From: Bretschneidera sinensis
Taxonomy: Eukaryota > Streptophyta > Magnoliopsida > Brassicales > Akaniaceae
Direction of reading: 5' to 3'
Assembly: GCA_023935145.1 (NCBI GenBank)
Contig: CM043699.1
Location: forward strand, 64,652,138-64,716,137
Length of the DNA stretch: 64,000 nucleotides
Of the stretch, positions 10,853-22,100 are shown piece after piece. The position numbers and the translations under genes are program-made. The notes under the pieces were generated by a model. That model was not told the origin of the DNA. It was given only the letters and a program-made list of their open reading frames with translations, and ran no database searches. Position 1 is the first letter of the stretch, and each line of letters starts with the position of its first letter.

Positions 10853-11325
10853 CAATAAGGGACATAAGTGCATATTGCTGAGCACAACACAGATGAATCA
10901 GGAGAGGGGACAATAGAGAATGGGGTTGTGAGATCATTCATTAGCTCAGATCCTAGCTATAACTTGGTTCCCACACTAAGTAGGAATGCATTGATCAAAA
11001 CATTCAATTCTAAGCTTAGTTAAGAGTTAGTTAGAGGCTGTTATGATTTTGTTACAGCCAGTTAGAGTTGTAACTATCTGACCACTGTAGAACAGCTTAT
11101 ATAAATACTTATAAATTCCATTGTTAAGTCATTGAATAAGAATTCTTTGTTTCTTTTCTTTGAAATGACTTAGGAGCTTTCTAGTTGCTCAAAAAGTGGC
11201 TCTTTCCCTTTCATATTTCAAACAAAAATCATTCATTCTCTCTTCTTTTTCTTCCTACATTTTCTATTATTCCTTTCTTGTTTTCACTTCTGTTTTCTCT
11301 TCTTCATTCTAGTCCAATCCTGACA
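10853..11325 (+). repeat. 5' LTR of the chromovirus
   Basis: About 473 bp. It aligns along its length with 15889-16347 (for example TTAGTTAAGAGTTAGTTAGA and TTGTAACTATCTGACCACT in both). TATA box TATATAAA at 11098-11105. It ends ...CCTGACA before the primer-binding site. The first two bases read CA where the other LTR has TG. Confidence 0.88.
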
Positions 11326-11339
11326 TTGGTGCTTTCATT
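11326..11339 (+). promoter_or_regulatory. Primer-binding site of the chromovirus
   Basis: TTGGTGCTTTCATT immediately after the LTR end, a familiar plant Gypsy primer-binding phrase. It fixes the LTR boundary and the orientation. Confidence 0.75.
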
Positions 11340-11449
11340 TTCCTTAACTCAATTTCCTTTACTCCATGAACCACGCACCTTCCTCTCTTTTCCAATACAT
11401 AAACAGTACCATTTCCGTGGCAGAAGGCATAAAAAACTACAACAAAATG

Positions 11450-12480
11450 GAGGAACAGGTGAAGACTCTCCAAAACAAGATGGATAATCTTCAACAGTTC
11501 CAGACTTTTCAGTATTAATAAATCTCTGAACTAAGGAAGAGCTCAAATTCTCAATTTGTGGAATTAAACCAAACATTGAAGGAATTTATAGCTGCATAGG
11601 ATCAGAGACGGGATAACTAAAGTTAGGATAATCATCATGCACACTCTCAGTTTAGACAATAACCCGATGGTTTGAATCAGCATCAAGAAAGTACTTCTTG
11701 TACTTTACTCTATCATATTCAGGATAGAATTTCCAAGATTTGATGGCTCATAGGTAGAACAATGGATCTTTAAGGAATAGTAGTTCTTTGATTACCACAA
11801 TACACCTTTTGATAAAATAATACTCATTTCTTCATTTCCCATAGAAAGCCCTACCCTATCTTGGTTCCAATGGGTACATAAATGAGGGCTTATTCATTAT
11901 TGGACAACATTTCTTAAAGCCCTCAGGCTGAGGTTTGGTCCTACAATACATGAGGATCATCAAGGCATATTAGCAAAGCTACAGCAGATCACCATTGTTG
12001 CTGATTACCAAGCACAGTTTGAGGCCTTAGCAATAAAAGTGCAAGGCTTGTTTGATTCCTTTCTTGTAAGTATTTTCATCTCAAGATTGAAACTAAAACT
12101 CAAATGGGAATTCCTACTTCTTCAAACCGCTTCTATCATCCAAGCAATGGCAATGGTAAGGGCAAGGTTTCAAGAAAGCAAGTATAATGACATCAAGCAA
12201 TCATTCAAACCTCCATGGCATAATGATCCAACAACTAGCTTTACTCCAAGTAACTTCAAGAACCACTCTCTTTCTTTTCCTAGACAAAATTTCAATCCTA
12301 AAAACACTATAAAACCACCACCAATAAGATCTATACCAAAGAGTCCAACACATAATTCCCTATGAAGAAACTAAGCTATATTGAAATCAATAGTAGAAGG
12401 GAGAAAGGCCTTTCTTACACATGTGATGAGAAATACCATCCAAGACAAAAGTGCAAGAGAAAATTCTTCACTTTAATAGG
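11450..12480 (+). pseudogene. Chromovirus gag with zinc-knuckle relic
   Basis: The frame contains 'EFPRFDGS', stop, 'VEQWIFKE' near 11740. Further on are 'PTLSWFQWVHK', 'LRLRFGPTIHEDHQGILAKLQQ', 'YQAQFEALAIKVQGLFDSFL' and 'IFISRLKLKLKWE', which is the capsid core of chromoviruses. A single decayed zinc-knuckle follows near 12400 ('YTCDEKYHPRQKCKRKF'). Several stops are seen (near 11516, 11747, 11773, 11882), and none of the open pieces exceeds about 110 codons. An intact version would form the particle that packages the element RNA. Confidence 0.85.
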
Positions 12481-12589
12481 TGATCAAGATGATGATGCAT
12501 CCCATGATAGTGTAGATTACACCACACATTAGTACATAGAGGATTGCTTTCAATTACTCTCAGAAACTAGCTTAAATGCTTTAGCTGGC

Positions 12590-12960
12590 CAACTAAGCCC
12601 TAGGACACTTAAGTTGTTTGGACAACATGGGTCTTTTTCCTTACAAATCTTGATAGATAGTGCAAGCACACATAAGTTTATTCAAGAACAAGTAGCACTC
12701 AGATTAAGGTTGCCTATATTTCCATCAAGACTATTCAAGGTCTATATGGGAAATTGAGATTATTTGTGTTGTGACAATATCTGTTCTTCAGTGGCTTTAA
12801 CACTGCAGCACCATGATTTTGTGATTGATCTTTTTGCACTACCCATATAAGGAGCAGATATAGTGCTTGGCATTCAGTGATTAGAATAGTTAGGTTCTAT
12901 TCTAACTAATTATAAAGACCTCACCATGCAGTTTGATTGGAATGGGTAGACAATACACCT
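12590..12960 (+). pseudogene. Chromovirus aspartic protease relic
   Basis: 'LQILIDSASTHKFIQEQVA' near 12640 is the retropepsin motif (family: hLIDSGSTHNFI); the active-site DSG is DSA here. The following residues 'LRLRLPIFPSRLFKVYMGN' fit the same domain. In-frame stops follow around 12755, 12850 and 12947. Confidence 0.75.
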
Positions 12961-13159
12961 TAAAGGGGAATCCTTCCTCCATCCCCAACTTATTTATCCT
13001 AAACAACTCCAAAAACTAGCTGCCTATAATGGCATAGTCTCCTACTTCCATTTGATAATAGAACAACCTACCACAAAAACATAAGCCATACATATTCCTA
13101 ATAGTATCCATAACCTGTTACAAGAATTCAATTCTATTTTTTAAACCCCTACTGCATTA

Positions 13160-14050
13160 CCTCATTCTAAACCCTTAAATCACCACATATACGTTGTCCC
13201 TAGAAGTGCACTTGTTAATGTCAAGCCTTATAGATATGCCCACTTTAAGAAAAAAAAAATAGAAAAACTAATAAAAGAAATGTTACATAATTGGATCATA
13301 AGGGACAATCGAAGTCCATGTTCATCTCCAGTGCTCTTGGTTAAGAAGAAAGATGGATCATAGAGATTCTATGCTAATTACAGGGCTCTCAATGTTGTCA
13401 CTATCAAAGACAAATTCCCTATCCCTATAATCAATTAGTTACTTGATGAGTTGAATGGTTCAAAGGATTTTTCAAAGCTAGATTTAAAAGCTGGCTACCA
13501 TCATATTAGAGTTGAGGAAGAGGACATCTACAAGACTGCATTTAGAACGCATGAAGGGCACTATGAGTTCTTGGTCATGCTATTTAGTGCCCTTTCCATA
13601 TTTCAAGCAATAATGAACATGGTTTTCAAGCCCTTCTTAAGGCACTTTGTTACTATCATCTTTTATGAAATACTCATCTATAATGCTTCCTAAGAACACC
13701 ATCATCATCACCAACAACTAGTCCTAGAGTGCTTTTCAACTAATCAACTTTTTGCAAACAAGAAGAAGTGTGAGTTCTGCAAAGAATCTATTGAATATTT
13801 GGAACATTTGGTGTCATCTTAAAGGGTACAACTTGATAACAACAAGATATAAGCAATGCTTGATTGGCTTGTTCCCACAACCATCAAATAGATAAGAGGC
13901 TTTTTGGGTCTCATTGGGTATTACAAGAAGTTTGTGAAACACTATGCAACAATTGCTAGCCTTATCACTAACCTATTGAAAAAGGATGCCTTTCATTGGA
14001 ATACCAAAACACTACAGTCCTTTACAACCCTGAAGACAGCCATGACTCAG
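13160..14050 (+). pseudogene. Chromovirus reverse transcriptase relic
   Basis: RT landmarks appear in order: 'YRYAHFKKKKIEKLIKEML', 'SPCSSPVLLVKKKDGS', 'RFYANYRALN', '[16 protein letters not shown]', '[19 protein letters not shown]'. '[12 protein letters not shown]' then stands where the family has VFFDDILIYS. The catalytic Asp-Asp pair is replaced by Tyr-Glu, so the enzyme would be dead even without the stops near 13362, 13437 and 13691. 'FLGLIGYYKKFVKHYA' (13904 onward) closes the RT. Confidence 0.9.
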
Positions 14051-14767
14051 GTACCTGCTCTAGCATTGCTTAACTTCACCAAACAGTTTGAAGTGGAGAT
14101 AGATGCTTCTAATGTGGGCATTGGAGCTATGTTGACACAAGCTGGTTAACCCTTGGCTTTTTTCAATAAGAAGATGGACACTAAAATGAGAGTATCTTCT
14201 ATATATGCTAAGGAAGTGCATGTCATTACTGAGGCAATCATGAAATAGAGGCAATACTTGTTGGGCAGGAGGTTAATTATCAAAATAGACCACAAAAGTT
14301 TAAAAAAGCTCATGAACCAGGTGATTCAAAAACCTGAGCATCATCACTACTTAAGCAAATTGCTTGGGTTTGACTACACTATTATCTAAAGACTTGGTAA
14401 AGACAATGATGCAGTAAATGCACTATATAGAATTCCAAAAAATTTAGAAGACTCCACTAGCACCCAAGTTGGGTACTTGTTAGCTTTCTCAACCATTTCC
14501 CTATCATTTCTTGATGACTTGAAGCAAGAAAATGCTATTGGTCATGAATTAACACAAATACATCAAGCACTCCAAGCTAGATCCACTTTGCATCCAAACT
14601 ACTCAAGCAGAGAAAACTTACTTTACTATAAAGGTAAACTCATACTCAACTCCAATTTAAATTTGAAGAATGCCCTTGTCAGTGAATTTCATTATATTCC
14701 TCAAGGTGGTCATTCTAATACTCTAAGGACTCTACTTAGATTATCCTATAATTTATTTTTGATATAA
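14050..14767 (+). pseudogene. Chromovirus RNase H and linker
   Basis: 'FEVEIDASNVGIGAMLTQ' (14090) is the RNase H first strand with its catalytic Asp. 'LAFFNKKM', 'IYAKEVHVITEAI' and 'LIIKIDHKSLKKLM' complete the domain. 'FDYTII' and 'GKDNDAVNALYRI' correspond to the LEYKPGKENKVADALSR end. The next open piece, 14477-14767, runs into the integrase zinc-binding region ('GHSNTLRTLLRLSYNLF'). Stops at 14146, 14246 and 14386 break it. Confidence 0.85.
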
Positions 14768-15360
14768 TATGAAGAAGGATGTCAAGGCTTTTGTACAAAG
14801 CTTCCTTATCTACTAGTCCACTAAGTACTCCACTACAAAGGTTGCATGTCTCTTTCAACCACTAGCTATTCCAGATTAGATTTGGGAAGAACTATCTATG
14901 GACTTCATTACAGGTCTTCCTATATCAAAATGATGCACAGTAATCCTTATAGTTGTTGACAGAATCTCCAAAGCAGCACATTTTGGAGCCCTACCTACAT
15001 CTCACACAGCTTGCTTATTGGCACAATTATTCCTCAACATAGTGATCAAACATCATAGCTTTCCTAAGTCTGTAGCTTCTGATAGGGACAAAATTTTCAT
15101 CAACAACTTTTGGCAGTATTTATTCATCCAAAAACTGATGGGCAAACAGAAGTTCTGAATAGATTCCTGGAGCAGTGCCTTAGAGTTTTAGTTCATGACC
15201 AACCCAAGCTATGGCACACCTACTTACCATAGGCAGAATTCTGGTACAATACGAGTCACCACTCAGCTGCAAGAATGACCATTTTTTAGGCTATGAAGCA
15301 TTCTACCAACAATAAAGCAATAGAACATTAATTATCCTCTAGGACTCAGTTATTACACCA
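14768..15360 (+). pseudogene. Chromovirus integrase relic
   Basis: 'PLAIPD' stop 'IWEELSMDFITGLPIS' near 14860-14930 carries the first catalytic Asp. 'VILIVVDRISKAAHFGALP' follows. 'SVASDRDKIFINNFWQYLF' near 15070 carries the second Asp. The Glu region follows in another frame ('GQTEVLNRFLEQCL', about 15135-15180), so there is at least one frameshift, and stops are frequent. Confidence 0.85.
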
Positions 15361-15529
15361 GCTCAAAAGCAACCTACTACAAGCCTAAGCCAGGATGAAG
15401 GACCAAGAAAACAAATATAGAAGGGAAAGGTCCTTAATAGTAGATGATTGGGTTTTAGTTAAAATGTAGCCTTATAAGCAAACCTCTATAGCATACAGAG
15501 CTAACAACAAACTAAGTCAGAGATACTTT

Positions 15530-15870
15530 GGCCCTTTCAAAGCACTCCAGAAAATTAGCCCAGTGGTTTACAAGTTTTAATTGCCAAATGATAGCAAAAT
15601 ACATCATGTTTTCCACATCTCTAAATTGAAACCATTCAAAGGTTCCACTGCAGCTCATGGAGTCAATCCATTACCCATAAAAACATTAACAATCAACCCC
15701 TCATATAACCAAAATCTAATTTAGCTCAAAGATAGATTTGTTTTAATTGACAAACAATCTCCCAAGTACTAGTTCAATGGGAGGGTCTTCGACCTGAAGA
15801 AACCTCTTGGGAAAATTTATATGCCTTCCTTAAATCCTACCCTTCCTTAAACCTTGAGGGTGAGGTTGGT
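15530..15870 (+). pseudogene. Chromovirus integrase C-terminus with chromodomain
   Basis: 'GPFKALQKISPVVYKF' and 'KIHHVFHISKLKPF' (15530-15640) are the Gypsy integrase C-terminal module. 'QVLVQWEGLRPEETSWENL' near 15770-15825 is the core of a chromodomain, which in this lineage steers insertion toward certain chromatin. Pol ends just before the polypurine tract. Confidence 0.82.
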
Positions 15871-15875
15871 TTCCA

Positions 15876-15888
15876 AGGGGGTGGGAAT
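15876..15888 (+). promoter_or_regulatory. Polypurine tract of the chromovirus
   Basis: AAGGGGGTGGGAA immediately before the 3' LTR start TGATACAG. It primes plus-strand DNA synthesis in intact elements. Confidence 0.8.
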
Positions 15889-16347
15889 GATACAGAAATG
15901 ACACAAGTGCATACTGCTAAGCACATAGGGAATAGTAGAGAATAGGATAGTGAGCTCAAGCACTAGCTCAAATCCTAGCTATGACTTTGTTCGCATTCTA
16001 AGGATGAGTGCAATGATCAAATCACTCAATTCTAAGCTTAGTTAAGAGTTAGTTAGAGGTTGTTATGATTATGTTATAATCAGATAGAGTTGTAACTATC
16101 TGACCACTATAGAACAACTTGTATAAATATTTGTACATTCCCTTGCTAAGTCGTTGAATAAGAATTCTTTGAGTCATTTCTTTGAAATGATTTAGGAGCT
16201 TTCCACTTGCTTGAAAAGTAGCTTTTTCCCTTTCAGATTTCAAACACAAATCATTCATTCTTTCTTCTTTTTCTTCCCACATTTTCTGTTCTTTCTTTCT
16301 TGTTTTCACTTCTGTTTGCTCTTCTTCATTCTAGTCCCATGCTAACA
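15889..16347 (+). repeat. 3' LTR of the chromovirus
   Basis: 459 bp, TGATACAG...GCTAACA, with a TATA-like GTATAAAT at 16121-16128. It pairs with 10853-11325. The two LTRs differ at many positions by eye, so the insertion is old. Confidence 0.9.
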
Positions 16348-16352
16348 AGGTA
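16348..16352 (+). repeat. Right TSD (AGGTA) of the chromovirus
   Basis: Identical to 10848-10852. Confidence 0.88.
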
Positions 16353-16409
16353 CGAGGCTACCAATTTCCCCACCGGGTAGGGCGGACAACGTCTTTTTCA
16401 ACTCCCTAG
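16353..16409 (+). pseudogene. Myb-like relic, last codons after the insertion
   Basis: With the element and one TSD removed, the frame of 10577-10852 continues here for 18 codons and ends with TAG at 16407-16409. No stop occurs in the stretch, which supports reading the two pieces as one former exon. The residues themselves match no domain I can name. Confidence 0.6.
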
Positions 16410-17440
16410 AATGCATTCACATAGTTAGTTTATTTTTATGTTTGTTGATAGATATTGTTTTCTTCTGTTAAGATGTTTATGCTTGTTGTTGGGATGTTAT
16501 TATTTTATATTTTTATGTTAGTTGGATATGGATTAGATTTGTTTGATGGTAGGATTATTTAATATTTGTTTCCTTTAATTGTTATGTTTGAACAAATAAT
16601 TTGGTTTATAGATGTATGTGTTGTTGATTATAGAATGTCATTTTAATAGTTGGTAATAATTATGCAGTGCTATGATAAGCGCTCTAGTTTTTGCATATGG
16701 AAGTGGGCATATGAAATTGCATGTTGCTCACACTCTAAAAAATAATGGAAGATGTTTCTATCGATGCCCCTAGCGTTTGGTATATCTATATGAAATAAAC
16801 TTTAGTAATTAATATACTAAATTAAATTTCATATATTATGTTTGCAATTTGCATATCAATTATGGGATTATATGGGTAGCTTTATTTGGATCAATTGTCT
16901 TGTTATGACAACGATCTTTATTGTGGCACAAGATAATGAGCCATGATGGATTTGGTTTTATGATTGGGCCATAGTGGGATGTTGTCTCATTATTGGTAGA
17001 GTATTGTTTTTATTTTCATTGATTGTACTATTTATGTTCATTATGATAATTAAACTATGCTAATTAAACTATTGAAGTAGAACAAGAGACTTGAAGATAT
17101 TATGATATGTGTATATTGTGACTATGAATTTATAATCTATGAAATAAGTGATATATTTTCCCTATGGATTTTATAATCTATTTGTATGTTGAATATTTTT
17201 CATATGAATGTTTAATTAATCATAGAATGTGTAGAAAGGATAGCATAAAGATCTACATTTCTTCTCTTATTTTATATTTTATAACTTTTATTTTATATTT
17301 TAAAACATTAAAATATATAGTATATATTTCATGTAAAATAAATAAATTTTATTTTATAAGAAATATTGTTCCTATGAATTTTTAATTAATTATGAGATTT
17401 GAATGGTAAATTAGTTCATATTAATCATATTTAAAAATAG
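16410..17440. other. AT-rich intergenic sequence
   Basis: No gene or clear repeat seen. The base composition becomes very AT-rich after 17100. The open frame at 17164-17385 is a by-product of that and shows no family features. Confidence 0.6.
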
Positions 17441-17970
17441 AATATAATATTATAAAAATAATATAAACAGTCACGAGTCTGTTGTTGTTACTAAATGCGA
17501 ATAATGGTACTAGACAATTTTAAATTAAGATCACACAGTTTGCAACTAAACAGTAAAAAATCAATCGGTTTGATTATAATAAAAAAATAAGTCACCAGAC
17601 ACTAGACACTAGACAATTTAACAAGTCTGAACCAAACAAGGCCATAATTATCAAATTATTTTTTCATGTCAACTTGAAAAAGATGACGACTTAATATAAG
17701 AATAATATCATAAAAATAACACAAACAGTCACCAGTATATTGTTGTCACCAAATTCGAATAATGGTACTAACGAGTTTTGAATTAAGATTACAAAATTTA
17801 CAACCAAACAGTCAAAAATCAATCAACTTGATTATAAATAAAAAAAATTAAAATAAGCCACCAGTCATCAGACACCAGATAGTTTAACAAGTCTAAACCA
17901 AACAAGGCCATAATTATGAAAGCATTTTTTCATGTCAACTTGAAATGGATGACGACTTAATATAAGAATA
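17441..17970 (+). repeat. Two-copy tandem repeat, about 265 bp
   Basis: 17441-17705 and 17703-17970 align from end to end: AATAATGGTACTA, then AAACAGTCACCAG, ACACCAGA, CAAACAAGGCCATAATTAT, TTTTTCATGTCAACTTGAAA and GATGACGACTTAATATAAGA in the same order. Copies differ by scattered substitutions and short gaps. Neither contains an ORF. Confidence 0.88.
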
Positions 17971-19050
17971 ATAAAATATATTTTCACAAAATTATCGATT
18001 TAAGGTTACAGAATTTTGAACCCACAACCTAATTCAAACTCGGGTTCAAAATTATCTTGACCTATACCCAATCCGGTGTGTGAAAAGCCTAACCTAACCA
18101 AACTCGTTACACTAGCTTGGATTGGCTTGAACAGTTTCGTTGCTCACCTCTAATACTATTATCTCTTTATAATATTAATAAAGCTAAAACCGTATTTGCT
18201 ATCCATAACTATTAAATTCTTAAAGACCCAATACATAAGTATGGAATCAATTTATTATTAAGGGAATTTTTGATAAACTAACCCACTCTCCCTACTCCCA
18301 TTTTCTCTCCTCTTCCCATCTCATATCCTATTGCATTTATCATCAACCTCACTCCTTTTACTACTATAACTCTCGATAAATTATTTATTTTTATCAACTT
18401 TAAAAATAAATATAATTAGAAAATTAAATTTTTAGAGGATAATTTACTTTTAAATGTCAATAATAAAGAATTTTCTATGGACGCAATAACTAAAAAGGAA
18501 TAAAACCAACAAAAAATCAGAAAAAAATCCAATATTACAAAGAACATATCAACGTGCTTTTTAACCCGTGATAACAAAGCACACGTTGAGATGCTATAAA
18601 CTAAAGGCTCAGTTTAATAATTACAAAAAATTATTGTAGTAATTAAATAAAAAATAAAAATTTAAATATTTAATTATTATTATAATTTTTATGATTATCA
18701 AAAATTCCTCAAACCGAGGTAACATCCACCAAACCGGTCCGTGACTCTTGGTTTTATGCTTCCAGTGACCAAAGTTACATGCCTTACCCTCCATGTCACA
18801 AAGAAAAAAAAAATCAAAAGAAATAAGAGAAGACAACGACGCCGAAAACTGTAAAGCAAACTATTTACACCTACGCCCCTGTAAAAATCTAGATAAGACT
18901 AAAATGTAACAGATAAAACTATCAAAATTCAAGACGGGGATAAATCCCAAATCTCTACAGTTGTGGCACTCAAGGCACCTCTCCTTTTTGTCTTATTTAT
19001 TTTCCCTTTCAAAAGATCAAACCACAAAATCCCATTTTCATTTTTTTCCC
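17971..19050. other. Intergenic sequence upstream of the J-domain gene
   Basis: No gene seen. It holds an AT-rich part (18150-18700) and, from about 18840, a moderately pyrimidine-rich stretch that leads into the promoter of the J-domain gene. Confidence 0.55.
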
Positions 19051-19051
19051 T

Positions 19052-19058
19052 TATAAAA
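19052..19058 (+). promoter_or_regulatory. Putative TATA box of the J-domain gene
   Basis: TATAAAA, 80 bases before the start codon at 19138, within a T/C-rich context (TTTTTTTCCC just upstream) common in plant core promoters. It would give a 5' leader of about 50 bases. Confidence 0.5.
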
Positions 19059-19137
19059 ATCTGTTATGATTCATTTTCTCTAACCTCAAGAAATATATTC
19101 AGCTGATTCAAAGACTATCCTCTGGTTTTTCAATGAA

Positions 19138-22100
19138 ATGAAGTGTGTGGATAATATTCCTCTGCTCACCGACCCGTTACCGTACCAGATGGAAGGCAAT
19201 GATAATACCACCCACAAGGTACTACAATTCTACGCTACCTCGCGTTGCTTTTTATTTTTTCATGTTCATCACAGATAAATTATGTTTTCAGTCTTTCAAG
19301 AATTCATAATTTCTCAGAAACCCTTTTGAGATTTCCGGGTTTTGTCTCAGGTGTGGGTGTGTTTTGTGTTTATTGTGAGTGCATGTTTGGGTGCTGAGAA
19401 ATGGCAGGAAAGGATAGGTAGTTGGTGGAGTTATCTTGAAAATTTCGTTAATGGTTTTTATGGGCATTTGAATTCATTTGCAGTGAATGGTGGTGTTTTC
19501 TGTTCGATCTACTGAAAAAAGAAAGTGTTATAGAATATTTCTAGATGTGGAGAGAAAAGAGAAAAGTAAAAAATTAAAGTAGAATAGTAACTGGGTCAAG
19601 GCACTTTCAGGAAGCTATGTTAAGGACACAGATTTCCTCACTATAGCTGTAGATGGTCTCCGTGGGTACTACGCCTAACTCTAAAAGACTATTGAAGGCT
19701 GCACTGCTTGAATGTCTTTCAACCAGAACCCAAACCCAACATAAAATAGAAAAATATAGGATTATGGAGGTAAAAAAGAAAGGCTGGAGGGATTTTCTCA
19801 ACTATTGGTTCATCCCAAATGTCTTTAAAAAATCTTTATTTATAGACTTTTTAGTGTCTCTTTGAATTGAATGAGTGCATGTATAAGGATATGTCTCTTA
19901 AATTTGTAAGAACCATATGGCAATTACTTGCATGATTTAGAAGAGATGCAACCATTTTCCATACCTCTTCAACTCTCAATTTTAAATCTTAAATTAAGTC
20001 ATTCAAAATTATATACAAAATATGTATCATAAAAAATTATTTACAAAATAGTGCATAATTACATATACGCATAATATTAATATTTTTTTTTTGTTAGCAA
20101 AAAACCTTTATATGCAACGGAAATTAAAACAAATCAGTTTTATGAATATTTTGCTGTCTTTTAATGGTTGATTGCAAACGTGGTTGTCAGAAAATTCTAA
20201 TTTTTGAGGGGTAACCTTTTAAGAAACATAGATAATTAGTTGAGTTTCATATATCATTTGGCCCTGTTGAGTTGTATCTGCTGTTTCGAGAAAAAAGCAC
20301 AAAATTTCACTCAAGGAAGCTGTTATACTAAATTTGTTGGTTTCAGCTACATTGAATCATTTTCTATTAACTTGGCAATTGAAGGGTAAATTCCTTTTAA
20401 GATGTGTAAAAGTTATAAACTTTTTCACTACTTCAGCCCATTCAATTTTCACAAATCTATTTATCATTCTGCCTCAATCAAATTGTTTTTTTTTTCTTTT
20501 TTTTTTTTTGCGCTACTGTTTCCCTGTGTCTTCGTAGTATAAGAAACAAATTTAAGACTCCTCTGAACTTATCCTTGATTGGTGCCAACCTAAACTTTTT
20601 ACAAATTTACTCGTATCTTTTTTTTGATAAGTACGAATGTACTTGTATCTTATTTTATCTTTTCTTGTATTGTCACACTTCTATCTTTCCATCCTCATTT
20701 CTATTTCATTGAGAAGAACACATAAACTAAAGCTCTTATGTTGCTTCAAAAACTATACTTTCCATCATATCTCCACGGACTATACTGATTGATATCTAAG
20801 TTTTAGCTTGGCTACTTATGCTAAGTCTAGGATTGGAGATGCTCTATGTTGCACTCTAAGCATGATGTCATTTGATGCTCTAATTGTTTTTTCTTTTCTT
20901 CTGATTCCTCATTGTTTAATAAGAGTTCTTTTGCAATTATTGAAGTTCTTGTTGTAGCTGGCTTCTTTTGTCCTTTCCAGACCTTTAGCATGATCTACAT
21001 GTCAACTCCACTAATCACATTTGATGTGTTGAGGATGGTGGTAGACGTTTCTACTTTGACCAATAACTGGCCTCCAAATCGATTGGTTCTAAAATAAGAG
21101 GTTGTGAACCCACCTTTAATAGGTTCCACCTGGGTTCCTACACCGGGAACTAATTCTTCCAAACATCAACCATATTCACTCTCTTTTTGATGGGCTAGCT
21201 AGAGAGTTCTCTAATTTTCTTTTAAGATAGCTTTGGTGCAGTGCATGGTAAGTACTGGATATGCAACTGACATATGAACAGAATGCTGTGGATGAAGGTG
21301 GTGTTTTCCATGATATGGTTGTGTACAAGGGATAAATTCTCATTAGTCTTAGAGCCTGTTTGGTTTGGCACAAGGAATTGAATGGGAATGGAATAGCATT
21401 AAATTCTATAAAAATGAAGCTTGAGGGGATGAGGTGTTGGCATTTTTATTGGTAAAATATGATGTCTCATGCCCAATGGAAAGGAATAGGATTGCCAAAT
21501 TTAAGTGGTATTCCAAATCCTTTCCTTTGGGAATGAGAACATACTTTACCAATAAAAATACCATCATCTCATTCTCTCAATCTATCTCAAGCTTCAATTT
21601 TAGAGTATTAATTCTATTCAATTCCTTGTTCAAATCAAACGAGGCCTTATTCCATTTGGGGAAGTTTCTGTGGCAGAAAAAGGATTAGATAAATAATCAA
21701 AAGAAAAGGGTTTAATTGTTTGTACTTAACCTTTCTTTATTTCTTCATCTTTTGCCACCAGCATAACATAATTCTGAAAGTATATAACTAGTACTATGGT
21801 AAAAAAATCCAATCACATTATGTGGTTGAATTTTAGATGTGAAGTCTCTTAATAGGATCCATCTGATTATGGTTTGTGTGTGCTAACATGTAAGCTTGTA
21901 TTCACATCACTACTCATTTTATTAAGCCTTGGTTGGTCTAGTTTGATGTATATCTGATGAGGAACTTCCACTTCTTTCAAGGATTACTACAAAGTTTTGG
22001 AGGTTGATTATGATGCAACTGATGAGAAGATCAGATTGAATTATCGAAAGCTTGCACTGGTTAGTGATCCTTCTTTTTCTGAGAAGCTTCTTTGATGAGT

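Larger units (their letters stand above)
10853..16347 (+). mobile_element. Complete Ty3/Gypsy chromovirus, degenerate
   Basis: A 5.5-kb element with LTRs at 10853-11325 and 15889-16347, a primer-binding site TTGGTGCTTTCATT at 11326, a polypurine tract AAGGGGGTGGGAA before the 3' LTR, and a perfect AGGTA TSD. Inside, in Gypsy order: gag, zinc knuckle, protease, RT, RNase H, integrase and a chromodomain-like tail. Small size, short LTRs and the tail suggest a Reina-like chromovirus. The coding region carries many stops and a ruined RT active site, so it is inactive. It sits inside the Myb-like relic. Confidence 0.93.
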
